NCBI GenBank assembly: GCA_029976075.1 | Contig: JARKNW010000031.1 | Span: forward strand, 17,448 to 81,447 | Direction of reading: 5' to 3' | DNA length: 64,000 nucleotides | Origin: Pleomorphomonas sp. | GTDB lineage: Bacteria; Pseudomonadota; Alphaproteobacteria; Rhizobiales; Pleomorphomonadaceae | Shown: positions 8,227 to 17,263 of the stretch, piece after piece | Layout: every line of letters begins with the position of its first letter | Numbering within the stretch: position 1 is the first letter of the stretch | Notes under the pieces: model-generated | Told to the model about the DNA's origin: nothing | The model's database searches: none | Seen by the model: the letters and a program-made list of their open reading frames with translations, nothing else | Translations under genes and position numbers: made by a program

Positions 8227-9483
8227 TCAGGCGGCCTTGGAAATAAGGGTGCGGTCGGTACGACCGGTAACGATGGCCGGAACGATCTCGCCTGGTGCTC
8301 CCCGATCGATTTCGGTGAGCGTGAACTGTTCTGTTCTGCCGAGCCCATCCTTCTCGATCAGCACGGCATGTCGACGACCGGCCTCAGCTTCGAGGTGGGC
8401 ACGAAAAGCGGCCTCACCCTTTTCTCGCAATCTGGACGCGCGGCTTTTTATTTCCACTCTTTCAACTTGTGGCATCCGCGCAGCTGGCGTGCCTGGTCGC
8501 GGTGAATAGGGGAAGACGTGAAGGTGGGTCAGGCCACAGTCGTCGACGATGGCGAGCGAGTTCTTGAACATCTCCTCGGTCTCGGTCGGGAAACCGGCGA
8601 TGATGTCTGCTCCGAAGACCATGTCGGGCCGGAGGCGTCGCGCCTCGTCGCAGAAGCGGATCGCGTCGGCCCGAAGATGGCGCCGTTTCATGCGCTTCAA
8701 AATCAGATCGTCGCCGTGCTGCAGCGACAGATGCATGTGCGGCATCAGCCGCTCTTCTTCGGCGATGGCTACCATCAGGTCGGCGTCGGCTTCGATCGAG
8801 TCGATCGAAGAGATGCGAAGACGAGAGAGATCGGGCACTTCCTTCAGGATGGATCTGGTCAGGCGGCCGAGGCGAGGGCTGCCCGGCAGGTCGTCACCGT
8901 AGGACGTGAGGTCGACGCCGGTGAGCACTACCTCGGCATAGCCGTTCTCGACGAGGCGGCGGACCTGCGCAACCACGTCGCCCATGGGAACCGAGCGAGA
9001 GTTTCCGCGACCGAAGGGTATGATGCAGAAGGTGCATCGGTGGTCGCAACCATTTTGTACCTGAACGAAGGCCCGTGTGCGGCCCTCAAAGCCATCGACG
9101 AGATGCAGTGCCGTTTCGCGCACGCTCATGATGTCGTTGACACGGGTCTTTTCTTCCGCCGAGACGCCAAAATCGGGGATGGCCTGATAGGCCGCCTCGG
9201 TTAGCTTATCGGCGTTGCCGACCACCAGATCGACCTCAGCCATGCCGGCGAACAGCTCCGGCGAGGTCTGGGCGGCACAGCCAGTGACGACGATGCGGGC
9301 ACCAGGGTTGGCGCGTCGGGCGCGTCGAATGGCCTGCTTTGCCTGCCGCACCGCTTCTCCGGTGACGGCACACGTGTTGACCAGCACGGCCTCCGAAAGA
9401 CCTGCTTCCATCGCCTTCTGACGCATCACTTCCGATTCCGCCGTGTTGAGGCGGCAGCCGAAAGTGATCACCTCGATTGCCAT
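8227..9483 (-). CDS. mtaB: tRNA t6A37 methylthiotransferase MtaB
   Basis: 418 residues, radical-SAM methylthiotransferase that converts t6A37 to ms2t6A37 in tRNAs reading ANN codons. It has the N-terminal UPF0004 domain (VITFGCRLNTAESE, VNTCAVTGEAVRQAKQAIR, VTGCAAQ) carrying one Fe-S cluster, then the radical-SAM site GCDHRCTFCIIPFGRG, and a C-terminal TRAM-like stretch. The GCRLN form rather than MiaB's GCQMN supports MtaB. ATG at 9483 starts at the conserved domain; the open frame extends to 9741 without family resemblance. It follows the methyltransferase gene. Confidence 0.94.
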   Translation of the reverse strand: MAIEVITFGCRLNTAESEVMRQKAMEAGLSEAVLVNTCAVTGEAVRQAKQAIRRARRANPGARIVVTGCAAQTSPELFAGMAEVDLVVGNADKLTEAAYQAIPDFGVSAEEKTRVNDIMSVRETALHLVDGFEGRTRAFVQVQNGCDHRCTFCIIPFGRGNSRSVPMGDVVAQVRRLVENGYAEVVLTGVDLTSYGDDLPGSPRLGRLTRSILKEVPDLSRLRISSIDSIEADADLMVAIAEEERLMPHMHLSLQHGDDLILKRMKRRHLRADAIRFCDEARRLRPDMVFGADIIAGFPTETEEMFKNSLAIVDDCGLTHLHVFPYSPRPGTPAARMPQVERVEIKSRASRLREKGEAAFRAHLEAEAGRRHAVLIEKDGLGRTEQFTLTEIDRGAPGEIVPAIVTGRTDRTLISKAA

Positions 9484-9569
9484 GCTTTCGTTCCGATGCT
9501 CGTGTTCAAACCGGCTATATGGCGGAAAGGCGCGGAAATTGCCAGAGCGGAAACCGCGCGGCGGGCTCC

Positions 9570-10412
9570 TCAACCGGGTAGTCGGGCGCGCACCACGTGC
9601 TGACCGAAATCGCCACGCTCCGCCGACGACTCGCCGAGATAGCGCAAGCGCAAGTCCTGCAGGCCCAGGTCTTCGATATTGGAGAAGCCGTTGACGGCGA
9701 GCTCGGCGGCAAGCGTCGCTGATGTGACGAGGCCGAGCCACGGCTCGCCGGTCCTGGCGGCTTCGACCATCAGTCCCTCGGTGATCGCACGACCTCGCGG
9801 GTCCTGACCCTCGGCCGGCGTCGAGTAGTCGAGAACGATCTCGGACGCCGGGACCTTGGCCGCGAAGCTAAAAAGTGCCTGCCGCGTCGCTGCTGGCAGA
9901 TAGATGACGACACCGAGCAGTTGGAAAAAGGTTGGCTCGCTCGCCTGCCAACCGGCCGCAACCAGCGCCGCAGCGACATCACTTTCGCCGAATATGGCAG
10001 GAACCAGCGAGAGACCGGCTGGCAGCCGGGGGCCGAAGCGCAGAAGGCGGCGTCGCTTGTCGGCCTGGGTCGCCGGATGGTCGATCTCGAAGATGCGCAG
10101 GCCCACTGACCGGTAGGGGTTGCGGAGACCAAGAGTGTCGAGGCCGGCGCCCAGCACCACCACCTGGCGGCAGCCTCGTTCCACCGCTTCCGCCAGCGCG
10201 TCGTCGGCAAACCGGCTGCGAGCCGCCATGAGAAAGCGCATGGTCCGATAGCCGGGCATAGTGGGCAGCCCCATTGTCAACGAGGCGCCCTCGGGTCCCA
10301 ACATGTCTTCCGCGTAGGGATCACGAAAAACCCGACCATCATCCTGTGTCTGGTGCGCTGCCCTAAGAGCCGCCACGACCATAGCTGTGGAACTGGGTAT
10401 GCCGTGTTCCAT
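9570..10412 (-). CDS. Class I SAM-dependent methyltransferase, leucine carboxyl methyltransferase-like
   Basis: 280 residues. The VVVLGAGLDTLGLR motif near residue 75 and the later FEIDHPATQADKRRRL match the LCM/PPM1-type methyltransferases (TIGR00027-like), followed by FFQLLGVVIYLP. ATG 10412 has GGAG six bases upstream. Substrate is unknown; many bacterial members modify small molecules or carboxyl groups. It sits between dapF (23-base gap) and mtaB (86-base gap) on the same strand, so it is probably co-transcribed, though no functional link is evident. Confidence 0.85.
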   Translation of the reverse strand: MEHGIPSSTAMVVAALRAAHQTQDDGRVFRDPYAEDMLGPEGASLTMGLPTMPGYRTMRFLMAARSRFADDALAEAVERGCRQVVVLGAGLDTLGLRNPYRSVGLRIFEIDHPATQADKRRRLLRFGPRLPAGLSLVPAIFGESDVAAALVAAGWQASEPTFFQLLGVVIYLPAATRQALFSFAAKVPASEIVLDYSTPAEGQDPRGRAITEGLMVEAARTGEPWLGLVTSATLAAELAVNGFSNIEDLGLQDLRLRYLGESSAERGDFGQHVVRARLPG

Positions 10413-10435
10413 TGCTACTCCGGAAAAGAGCCGCC

Positions 10436-11287
10436 TCAGGCGGCGGCTGGCGTGAAGATGCTCTCCGCGAGAAGGCCGTCGTGCTCAAATTCAGTGGCGC
10501 CGGTCATCAGAATACGATTCTCAGCAGTCCACTCGATGACCAAGTCGCCGCCAGGAAGTGTTACGCGTACCTTGCGGCCTGTCCGCCTTGTTCGAGCCGC
10601 CGACACTGCCGCTGCACAGGCTGCCGACCCGCAAGCACGTGTCAGGCCGGCGCCGCGCTCCCACACCTTCAGTGTCAGTGCGTCGGAGGCCGTCACATGC
10701 GCCAGTGAAATGTTGGCCCGCTCGGGGAAGATGGGATGGTTTTCGAGCATGGGTCCGATGGCAGCGAGGTCGTAGGCCTCGACGTCATCCACCCAGAAAA
10801 TGGCGTGTGGGTTGCCGACATTGGCAACCGATGGGGAATGCAGGATCGGTGCGTCAATCGGTCCGATCTGCAACTCGATGGCGCGGGTGTCTGCGAAGGG
10901 CTCGGCGAGCGGAATGGCATCCCAGGCAAAACGAGGCTCGCCCATGTCGACGGTCACAAGGTCCCGTTCGGCCTTATCGACGCGTAGCAGACCGGCCCGC
11001 GACTCCAGGAGAAAGGACGACGGTGCGCCGCCTTCAAACAGGCGCGTTCCCACACAACGCGTGCCATTGCCGCAGGCAAAGCTCTCGGAACCGTCGATGT
11101 TGAAGATGCGCATGAACGCCAGAGTATTGGGCGTTCGTGGAGCATAGAGCACCATCAACTGGTCGAAAGGCTCCCGAGCACCAATGGCGCGGGCCGCATC
11201 GGGCGTCACGGTTTCCGAACGATCGCGCAAGTCGAGCACGACGATTTCGTTGCCGATGCCGTTCATCTTGACGTAGGGGATGCTCAT
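10436..11287 (-). CDS. dapF: Diaminopimelate epimerase
   Basis: 283 residues. DapF interconverts LL- and meso-diaminopimelate for lysine and peptidoglycan. Both catalytic cysteines are present, in [10 protein letters not shown] and in [15 protein letters not shown], and the N-terminus [17 protein letters not shown] is canonical. It is the first gene of a minus-strand series with the methyltransferase, mtaB and ftsY, and it is divergent from ffh across a 288-base spacer. Confidence 0.97.
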   Translation of the reverse strand: MSIPYVKMNGIGNEIVVLDLRDRSETVTPDAARAIGAREPFDQLMVLYAPRTPNTLAFMRIFNIDGSESFACGNGTRCVGTRLFEGGAPSSFLLESRAGLLRVDKAERDLVTVDMGEPRFAWDAIPLAEPFADTRAIELQIGPIDAPILHSPSVANVGNPHAIFWVDDVEAYDLAAIGPMLENHPIFPERANISLAHVTASDALTLKVWERGAGLTRACGSAACAAAVSAARTRRTGRKVRVTLPGGDLVIEWTAENRILMTGATEFEHDGLLAESIFTPAAA

Positions 11288-11380
11288 CGCGGGTCTCTTG
11301 GTTGCCTGTCATTCCTTAGCCGATCGGTGACTTCAACGAAAGCCAAAGTCATCGAAGCTGGGCGAGAACGCCGGTTTTCC

Positions 11381-11409
11381 TTGACTTGGTGACGGCTTGT
11401 CGCTAATGC
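11381..11409 (+). promoter_or_regulatory. Candidate sigma-70 promoter upstream of ffh
   Basis: TTGACT and TAATGC separated by 17 bases, about 170 bases before the ffh start in the dapF-ffh divergent spacer. The -35 is close to consensus and the -10 is poor. I see no other structured element in this 288-base spacer. Confidence 0.3.
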
Positions 11410-11575
11410 CCCCTCTATTCTCGTTCTGTTGCGACAGCCGAGCCGCCGACCGGGGCATGATCCCGGAGGTCAACATCCGCCAGCGCGTTGCGCCCGCGGA
11501 TGCCTGCGGTGCTTGGGTTTCGCGGCGGATGGGGCCATATGAGCGGTCCGACAAATCGCTCGACGAGGACCGCCG

Positions 11576-13141
11576 ATGTTTGAAAGCCTTTCCGATCGCC
11601 TTGCCGGCATTTTCGACAAGCTCACCCGCCGCGGTGCGCTGTCGGAAGCCGACGTCGCGGAAGCCATGCGCGAAGTGCGCCGGGCGCTGCTTGAGGCCGA
11701 CGTGGCGCTCGACGTCGTCAAGTCCTTTACCGACAAGGTGAAGAACCGCGCCGTCGGCGTCGAGGTGGTCAAGTCGGTGACCCCGGGCCAGATGGTGGTC
11801 AAGATCGTCCACGATCAGCTCGTGGAGACGCTTGGTTCGGACGCCCAGCCGATCGATCTCGAGGCGCCGGCGCCGGTTGCCATTCTGATGGTCGGTCTGC
11901 AGGGCTCGGGCAAGACGACGACGACAGCCAAGATTGCCCGGCGTCTCACCGAGCGGCAGCGCAAGAAAGTGCTGATGGCCTCGCTGGACACCCGCCGTCC
12001 GGCCGCCATGGAGCAGTTGAAGGTTCTCGGCGAGCAGAACGGCATCGATACGCTGCCGATCGTCGCCGGCCAGTCGGCGCAGGAGATCGCATCGCGTGCA
12101 TTGATGGCCGCTCGGCTTGGTGGCTACGACGTTGTGCTGCTCGACACTGCCGGTCGCGTCACCGTCGATGATGCGCTGATGAGCGAGGCGGCCGATGTCA
12201 AGCGCATCGCTCAGCCGCATGAAGTGCTGTTGGTCGCCGATGCTCTGACCGGTCAAGACGCCGTCAACACGGCGCGGGCGTTCGATGGGCAGATCGGCAT
12301 CACGGGTATCGTTCTGACGCGCGTCGACGGTGATGGTCGCGGCGGCGCGGCGCTTTCGATGCGTGCCGTCACCGGCAAGCCGATCAAGCTGATGGGCGTC
12401 GGTGAAAAGGCCGATGCGCTGGAGGATTTCCATCCGCAACGGGTTGCCGACCGTATTCTCGGCATGGGCGACATCGTGGCGCTGGTCGAGAAGGCCGCCG
12501 CCAATATCGACGCCGAGAAGGCGGCCCGAATGGCCGCCAAGATGGGCAAGGGCGAGTTCGACATGAACGATCTCGCCGAACAGCTTGGGCAGATGCAAAA
12601 GCTCGGCGGCATGAGTGGTATTCTTGGCCTTATGCCAGGGATGGCGAAGATGAAGAACCAGCTCGCCGCGGCTGGATTCGATGATCGTCTCCTCAAGCGC
12701 CAGCTTGCCGTCATTCAGTCGATGAACAAGAAGGAGCGGTCCAAGCCCGCCCTTATTGACGCCAAGCGGCGCAAGCGCATCGCTGCCGGCTCCGGTACCG
12801 ACGTCTCCGACGTCAACAAGGTGCTGAAGATGCATAGGCAGATGGCCGACATGATGAAAGCGATGGGCAAGCAGAAGGGTGGCCTGTTCGGCGGCCTCGG
12901 CAAGCTCGGTGCCATGATGGGTGGCGGCGGCTTGCCAGATCCTTCGAAGATGGATCCGGCTCAGCTTGAAAAGATGGCCCGCGACATGGGCATGGGCAGC
13001 GGTCTTGGCGGGAAGGGCGGCTTGCCACCTGGCATGCCGGGAACGCTGCCGCCCGGCCTTTCCGGTCTGCCGGGGCTCTCGGGCGGGCGCCTGCCGGGAT
13101 TGCCGGGGCTTCCCGGCTTGCCGAAGGGGCCGAAGAAATGA
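11576..13141 (+). CDS. ffh: Signal recognition particle protein Ffh
   Basis: 521 residues. Ffh binds 4.5S RNA and signal sequences and, with FtsY, targets membrane proteins. N and G domains show GLQGSGKTTTTAKIA (G1), DTRRPAAMEQL, DTAGRVTVDD (G3) and TRVDGDGRGG (G4). The methionine-rich M domain follows from about residue 310, with the SGSGTxVxDVNKxLK-type RNA-binding motif seen as AGSGTDVSDVNKVLKMH. After this the protein has a glycine/methionine-rich stretch and a 40-residue Pro-Gly-Leu tail, longer than the E. coli protein. Start ATG with GAGGA upstream. The ffs RNA gene is not in the window. Confidence 0.97.
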   Translation: MFESLSDRLAGIFDKLTRRGALSEADVAEAMREVRRALLEADVALDVVKSFTDKVKNRAVGVEVVKSVTPGQMVVKIVHDQLVETLGSDAQPIDLEAPAPVAILMVGLQGSGKTTTTAKIARRLTERQRKKVLMASLDTRRPAAMEQLKVLGEQNGIDTLPIVAGQSAQEIASRALMAARLGGYDVVLLDTAGRVTVDDALMSEAADVKRIAQPHEVLLVADALTGQDAVNTARAFDGQIGITGIVLTRVDGDGRGGAALSMRAVTGKPIKLMGVGEKADALEDFHPQRVADRILGMGDIVALVEKAAANIDAEKAARMAAKMGKGEFDMNDLAEQLGQMQKLGGMSGILGLMPGMAKMKNQLAAAGFDDRLLKRQLAVIQSMNKKERSKPALIDAKRRKRIAAGSGTDVSDVNKVLKMHRQMADMMKAMGKQKGGLFGGLGKLGAMMGGGGLPDPSKMDPAQLEKMARDMGMGSGLGGKGGLPPGMPGTLPPGLSGLPGLSGGRLPGLPGLPGLPKGPKK

Positions 13142-13431
13142 CGACGCTCGATCCGGTCATGGCAGAGCTTCTGGAACTGCGCAGTTCGATCGACAATATC
13201 GACGCGGCGCTGGTTCATCTCCTTGCCGAGCGCTTCAAGTGTACCCAGAAGGTCGGTCGGCTCAAGGCGGAACATCAGTTGCCGCCGGCCGATCCCTCCC
13301 GGGAAAAGGTTCAGATCGAGCGGTTGAGGGCGCTTGCCGCCGATGCTCGCCTAGACCCAGATTTTGCAGAGAAATTCCTGAACTTCATCATCACGGAAGT
13401 GATCAGGCACCACGAGGCTCTTCGCCGCTAG
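13138..13431 (+). CDS. Chorismate mutase, AroQ type
   Basis: 97 residues, all helical AroQ fold. The pattern LRSSIDNIDAALVHLLAERFKCTQKVGRLKAEH carries the usual active-site Arg and Lys of monofunctional chorismate mutases, which turn chorismate into prephenate for Phe and Tyr. It overlaps the ffh stop by 4 bases (ATGA) and precedes rpsP by 48 bases, an arrangement common in Rhizobiales. Confidence 0.92.
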   Translation: MTTLDPVMAELLELRSSIDNIDAALVHLLAERFKCTQKVGRLKAEHQLPPADPSREKVQIERLRALAADARLDPDFAEKFLNFIITEVIRHHEALRR

Positions 13432-13479
13432 GCGGTGCCTCTCTTCCACCCCAAGACAAACCAACCTGGAGTATCCACT

Positions 13480-13839
13480 ATGTCCCTCAAGATCCGTCTC
13501 GCCCGTGGCGGCGCCAAGAAGCGCCCGCACTACTCGATCGTCATCGCCGACGCCCGCTCGCCGCGCGATGGCCGCTTCATCGAGAAGATCGGCACCTTCG
13601 ACCCCATGCTGGCTGACGATGCCGAGAACCGCGTCGTGTTCGACGCCGATCGCGCCAAGTATTGGCTCGACCAGGGCGCGCAGCCGACCGATCGCGTGCT
13701 GCGCTTCCTGGACAAGGCCGGTCTGGCCAACCGTCCGGCCCGCAACAATCCGAAGAAGGCCGAGCCGGGCGACAAGGCCAAGGAGCGCGCTACCGAGCGT
13801 GCCGAGAAGGCTGCGGCCGCCGAAGCCCCGACCGAGTGA
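13480..13839 (+). CDS. rpsP: 30S ribosomal protein S16
   Basis: 119 residues. S16 binds 16S rRNA early in small-subunit assembly. [23 protein letters not shown] and [14 protein letters not shown] are diagnostic. I chose ATG 13480 (GGAG upstream) because the extension to 13435 does not resemble S16. The C-terminus has an Ala/Glu/Lys-rich extension beyond the S16 core. First gene of the rpsP-rimM-trmD-rplS group, with a strong hairpin between it and rimM. Confidence 0.97.
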   Translation: MSLKIRLARGGAKKRPHYSIVIADARSPRDGRFIEKIGTFDPMLADDAENRVVFDADRAKYWLDQGAQPTDRVLRFLDKAGLANRPARNNPKKAEPGDKAKERATERAEKAAAAEAPTE

Positions 13840-13861
13840 TTTCGATCTGATATCCCTCAAG

Positions 13862-13892
13862 GGACCGTCCCGCCCTGCGGGGCGGTCCTTTT
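13862..13892 (+). terminator. Intrinsic terminator/attenuator between rpsP and rimM
   Basis: 12-base stem (GGACCGTCCCGC with GCGGGGCGGTCC, one G-U pair), 3-base loop, then TTTT. It lies 23 bases after the rpsP stop and before the rimM ribosome site. Partial termination here would make S16 more abundant than RimM and TrmD, as known for this operon in other bacteria. Confidence 0.85.
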
Positions 13893-13910
13893 CGTTACTG
13901 GAGACCTGCC

Positions 13911-14459
13911 GTGGCTGAGCCGCAAAAGTCCATCCTGATTGCCGAGATCGGTGCCGCTCACGGCGTGCGTGGCGAGGTGCGCGTCAAGGCGCATACCGCC
14001 GATCCCATGGCAGTCGCCGACTACGGGCCTCTCCACGACAGTCGTGGCGGCGTCTTTCGCGTGAAGTCGCTCCGGCATCTCAAGGATGACATGCTGGTCG
14101 TCGCCTTCGAGGGCGTGACCGATCGCAATGCCGCCGAGAAGCTCAATCGCACCAAGCTCCACGTCGATCGGTCCGCACTGCCTCCTCCCGAGGAGGAGGA
14201 ATTCTATCACGCCGACCTGATTGGTCTTGCCGTCGAGACGACAGGCGGAGAGACGATTGGCACCGTGGTGGCGGTGGTCAATTTTGGAGCTGACGATCTT
14301 CTCGAGGTTCGTCGGCCAGGCGCCAGATCGGTCTACATACCCTTCACACGCGCCGTTGTTCCAACGCTCGATTTCCCGGCGGGCAAGGCTTTCATCGATC
14401 CTCCCGACGGTCTTCTCGACGAGGGGGGCGAGCCGCCGGAAGGGGAGGACGTGTCGTGA
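13911..14459 (+). CDS. rimM: Ribosome maturation factor RimM
   Basis: 182 residues. RimM binds S19 and helps mature the 16S 3' domain. The N-terminal RimM beta-barrel begins with [21 protein letters not shown], and the PRC-barrel domain follows with [14 protein letters not shown] and [12 protein letters not shown]. The start is GTG at 13911 with GGAGA upstream. Ends in an acidic tail and overlaps trmD by 4 bases. Confidence 0.96.
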   Translation: MAEPQKSILIAEIGAAHGVRGEVRVKAHTADPMAVADYGPLHDSRGGVFRVKSLRHLKDDMLVVAFEGVTDRNAAEKLNRTKLHVDRSALPPPEEEEFYHADLIGLAVETTGGETIGTVVAVVNFGADDLLEVRRPGARSVYIPFTRAVVPTLDFPAGKAFIDPPDGLLDEGGEPPEGEDVS

Positions 14460-15166
14460 CGGGTTTCTCCGCTGACGTGCTGACGCTCTACCCGGACATG
14501 TTTCCGGGACCGCTTGGCGCCAGCCTTGCCGGTCGGGCGCTCACCGAGGGCGGCTGGTCGCTCAACACCACTCAGATCAGAGACTTCGCCGAAGGCCGTC
14601 ATCGCAATGTCGATGACACACCGGCCGGCGGTGGCCCCGGCATGGTCATGCGTGCCGACGTGTTGGCGCGTGCCATCGACGCTGTGTCGCCGGCCGACGA
14701 TCCCCGGCCGCGCCTGCTGATGACGCCGCGCGGGATTCCGCTCAGGCAGGCTCGCGTCCGCGAACTCGCCGCCGGTCCCGGTGTGGTCATCGTCTGCGGG
14801 CGCTTCGAGGGCGTGGATGAACGTCTGATCGGGCATCGACAACTCGAGGAGGTATCGATTGGCGACTATGTGCTGTCAGGCGGCGAGGTGGCGGCCATCG
14901 TGCTTCTTGACGCAGTGGTGCGTCTCTTGCCCGGCGTGATGGGCAACGACCTTTCCGGCCTTACTGAAAGCTTCGAGGGTGGGCTGCTGGAGCATGCCCA
15001 GTACACCCGGCCACCCGTGTTCGAGGACGAGGCTATCCCGCCGGTCCTGCTGTCGGGGGACCATGCAAAGGTCGACGCCTGGCGCCGTGCCGATGCGGAG
15101 CGGGTGACACGCGAGCGGCGACCCGACCTCTGGGCGGCGTATCCGGTAACCGAACGCCGGAAATGA
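14456..15166 (+). CDS. trmD: tRNA (guanine-N1)-methyltransferase TrmD
   Basis: 236 residues. TrmD makes m1G37 in tRNAs reading CNN and some GGN codons. Knot-fold SAM-binding motifs are clear: [21 protein letters not shown] at the start, then [25 protein letters not shown] and [11 protein letters not shown], and the ExxxxQYTRP-type [12 protein letters not shown] start overlapping the rimM stop region by 4 bases, implying coupled translation. Confidence 0.97.
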   Translation: MTGFSADVLTLYPDMFPGPLGASLAGRALTEGGWSLNTTQIRDFAEGRHRNVDDTPAGGGPGMVMRADVLARAIDAVSPADDPRPRLLMTPRGIPLRQARVRELAAGPGVVIVCGRFEGVDERLIGHRQLEEVSIGDYVLSGGEVAAIVLLDAVVRLLPGVMGNDLSGLTESFEGGLLEHAQYTRPPVFEDEAIPPVLLSGDHAKVDAWRRADAERVTRERRPDLWAAYPVTERRK

Positions 15167-15332
15167 GCGCTTTAGGGAAGGTTTTTGGCAAAGAATCTGG
15201 GTGGAAGTGGTCGACAAACCTGTCAGCCTCGTGTAGGAACCCCGCCCATAGTTGATTGACGTATCGCCCCTTCGTTCGATGTGACGATGTTCGGGCGCTC
15301 TGGTCGGCTCAGGAAAAAGAAGGAATCCAAAG

Positions 15333-15737
15333 ATGAGCAAGATCATCCAGGAGCTCGAGGCCGAGCAGATGGCCGTTGTCAAGGCTCAGCGCGAGCTGCC
15401 CGAGTTTTCTCCCGGCGACACCGTTCGCGTCAACGTGAAGGTTACCGAAGGCACCCGTACCCGCGTGCAGGCCTATGAAGGCGTTTGCATTGCTCGCAAG
15501 GGCGGCGGTCTCAACGAGAGCTTCACGGTACGCAAGATTTCCTACGGTGAGGGCGTCGAGCGCGTCTTCCCGATCTACTCGCCGATGATCGATTCGCTGG
15601 AGGTGGTGCGCCGCGGTAAGGTGCGTCGGGCCAAGCTCTATTACCTGCGCGATCTGCGCGGCAAGGCGGCCCGTATCTTCGAGGCGAACAACGCCCGCGC
15701 CCGCAAGCTCAACGACGCCGCCAAGGCCGACAAGTGA
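15333..15737 (+). CDS. rplS: 50S ribosomal protein L19
   Basis: 134 residues. L19 lies at the 30S-50S interface. It shows the L19 pattern [57 protein letters not shown] and [23 protein letters not shown]. It follows trmD after 166 bases, so it may also have its own promoter there, though I could not recognise one. A strong terminator follows. Confidence 0.98.
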   Translation: MSKIIQELEAEQMAVVKAQRELPEFSPGDTVRVNVKVTEGTRTRVQAYEGVCIARKGGGLNESFTVRKISYGEGVERVFPIYSPMIDSLEVVRRGKVRRAKLYYLRDLRGKAARIFEANNARARKLNDAAKADK

Positions 15738-15766
15738 GCACAGCCAAAGGCTGACTGACCGTTTCG

Positions 15767-15797
15767 GGCCCGCGTGCTTTTTGCTCGCGGGCCTTTT
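15767..15797 (+). terminator. Intrinsic terminator after rplS
   Basis: Stem GGCCCGCG with CGCGGGCC, extended by an inner GC pair around a T-rich loop, followed by TTTT. It closes the rpsP-rplS group 29 bases after the rplS stop. Confidence 0.85.
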
Positions 15798-15819
15798 CAC
15801 GTCCGGAGACCCCTAGAGC

Positions 15820-16632
15820 ATGCGACAGGTCAAGATCGCCACCTGGAACATCAACTCCGTCCGCATGCGCCGGCTCATCGTCGAGCGGCTGCTCAACGAG
15901 GCGGAACCCGATGTGCTGTTCCTGCAGGAAACCAAGTGTCAGGACGGGCAGTTTCCGGCCGCTGATTTCCGCAAGCTCGGGTACGAGCATATCGCCCTGA
16001 ACGGTGGCCGCGGCGGTTACCACGGCGTTGGCATCGTGTCGCGGCTGCCGCTCGGTGACGTGCAGGTCCATGAGTTCTGCGAAAAGGTGGGCGATCCGCG
16101 GCATATTTCGGCAGTGATCGGCGAGGGCAGTTCTGCCTTCCGGGTGCATAACTTTTACGTACCGGCCGGTGGCGACGAGCCGGATGTTACGATCAATCCG
16201 AAGTTCGAGCACAAGCTGCGCTTTCTCGACGAGATGAAGGCCTTTCTGCCGACGGCGGGGAATGGACTGCCCGATGTCGTGGTGGGCGATCTCAACGTTG
16301 CTCCCTACGAACACGACGTCTGGTCGCACAAGGCGCTCCTCAAGATCGTCAGTCATACGCCGATCGAGTGCGAGAAGCTGGAGGCGGTCCGCTCATCGGT
16401 TGGCTATGTCGATATCGCCCGGCGGTTCGTGCCGCCTGAGGAGAAGCTTTATTCCTGGTGGAGCTACCGGGCCAAGGACTGGCGGGCCGCCGACAAGGGC
16501 CGCCGGCTTGATCATATCTGGGCTCACCCCGACATGGCTGGGCGCTTGAGCGATTTTCGTGTCCTGAAGGACGCGCGCGATTGGGAGCGCCCGTCCGATC
16601 ATGCGCCGGTCGTGGTCAGCATCGAGGTTTGA
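15820..16632 (+). CDS. xth: Exodeoxyribonuclease III / AP endonuclease
   Basis: 270 residues, Mg-dependent DNase-I-fold nuclease of base-excision repair. Motifs in order: ATWNINSVRMRRL, FLQETKCQDGQFP (metal-binding Glu), VVVGDLNVAPYEHDVW (Asp-Asn) and the C-terminal RLDHIWAHPDM and DWERPSDHAPV, which contain the catalytic Asp-His. ATG 15820 follows the rplS terminator closely, so its promoter may overlap it. Convergent with the cyclic-nucleotide-binding gene, 12 bases apart. Confidence 0.96.
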   Translation: MRQVKIATWNINSVRMRRLIVERLLNEAEPDVLFLQETKCQDGQFPAADFRKLGYEHIALNGGRGGYHGVGIVSRLPLGDVQVHEFCEKVGDPRHISAVIGEGSSAFRVHNFYVPAGGDEPDVTINPKFEHKLRFLDEMKAFLPTAGNGLPDVVVGDLNVAPYEHDVWSHKALLKIVSHTPIECEKLEAVRSSVGYVDIARRFVPPEEKLYSWWSYRAKDWRAADKGRRLDHIWAHPDMAGRLSDFRVLKDARDWERPSDHAPVVVSIEV

Positions 16633-16644
16633 TTTCTGTCGGGA

Positions 16645-17106
16645 TCAGTTTCCCAGCCGATCGAGGCGTTCGCGTACCGTCATCAACCTGGCGGTCGTGT
16701 CGCGCACGTTTGCCGAAAGACGCCGGTGCAGTCCCGCGGCAATTTCCGGAAACTCGTCGAGCATGCGCCGGAACAGCGGCCGACGGATCAGGATGGTTTC
16801 GACCCGGCCCCGAGCCACGGCAGTCATCGATCGCTCGCCATCGACGATGAGGGAAAGTCCGCCAAGAAGAGCGCCGCGCCCCACGACCTCGGTGGCGGTC
16901 TCACTCTCGCCCGGAGGAAAAAGAGCCACCTCGCCCGAAGACACGACGTGGGCGCAATCCGCGCGGTCGCCGGCCGAATAAAGGCGCTGTCCGTCCCGGA
17001 AGTCACGGCTCTCGGCCGAAAAGGCGAGCAGGCGCAACTTGTCCTCCGTAAAATCGGAGAGCATGGACACCGTGCCGAGCAGCTTGATATCGGACTCGAG
17101 ACTCAT
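16645..17106 (-). CDS. Stand-alone cyclic-nucleotide-binding domain protein
   Basis: 153 residues, almost entirely one Crp/cNMP-type beta-roll: LLGTVSMLSDFTEDKLRLLA at the start, then YSAGDRADCAHVVSSGEVAL, the phosphate-binding-cassette region GRGALLGGLSLIVDGERSMTAVA, and a C-terminal helix. There is no helix-turn-helix, so it is not a Crp/Fnr regulator by itself and more likely acts as a sensor or partner protein. It lies downstream of the response regulator on the same strand, with a hairpin between. Ligand unknown. Confidence 0.85.
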   Translation of the reverse strand: MSLESDIKLLGTVSMLSDFTEDKLRLLAFSAESRDFRDGQRLYSAGDRADCAHVVSSGEVALFPPGESETATEVVGRGALLGGLSLIVDGERSMTAVARGRVETILIRRPLFRRMLDEFPEIAAGLHRRLSANVRDTTARLMTVRERLDRLGN

Positions 17107-17213
17107 GGATGGCCTGGCGCGGGCGAAACAAGGGGCAACAAGACGTATGGATCACGCACCATGCGTGCCCAGATTCAGTAGCATGTCGCTTGCAGAAGGT
17201 TAACCGGACAATG

Positions 17214-17241
17214 CCCAGCCTACAGGCGCAGGCTGGGTTTT
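17214..17241. terminator. Hairpin between response regulator and cNMP-binding gene
   Basis: 8-base stem (CCCAGCCT and AGGCTGGG) with an 8-base loop, 23 bases past the end of the regulator gene. The T-run (TTTT) is on the plus side, where no gene arrives, so for the minus-strand regulator it is only a weak terminator candidate. Confidence 0.45.
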
Positions 17242-17263
17242 CCACCCCGAAGGGCTACAGGCG

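Noticed and set aside
11410..11575. 4.5S (SRP) RNA gene next to ffh
   Set aside because: No GGTCAGGTCCGGAAGGAAGC-type conserved loop is present in the spacer.
11333..12835. Long minus-strand open frame of 500 codons
   Set aside because: It is antisense to ffh, has a His/Arg/Leu-rich composition typical of a GC-rich shadow frame, and shows no domain.
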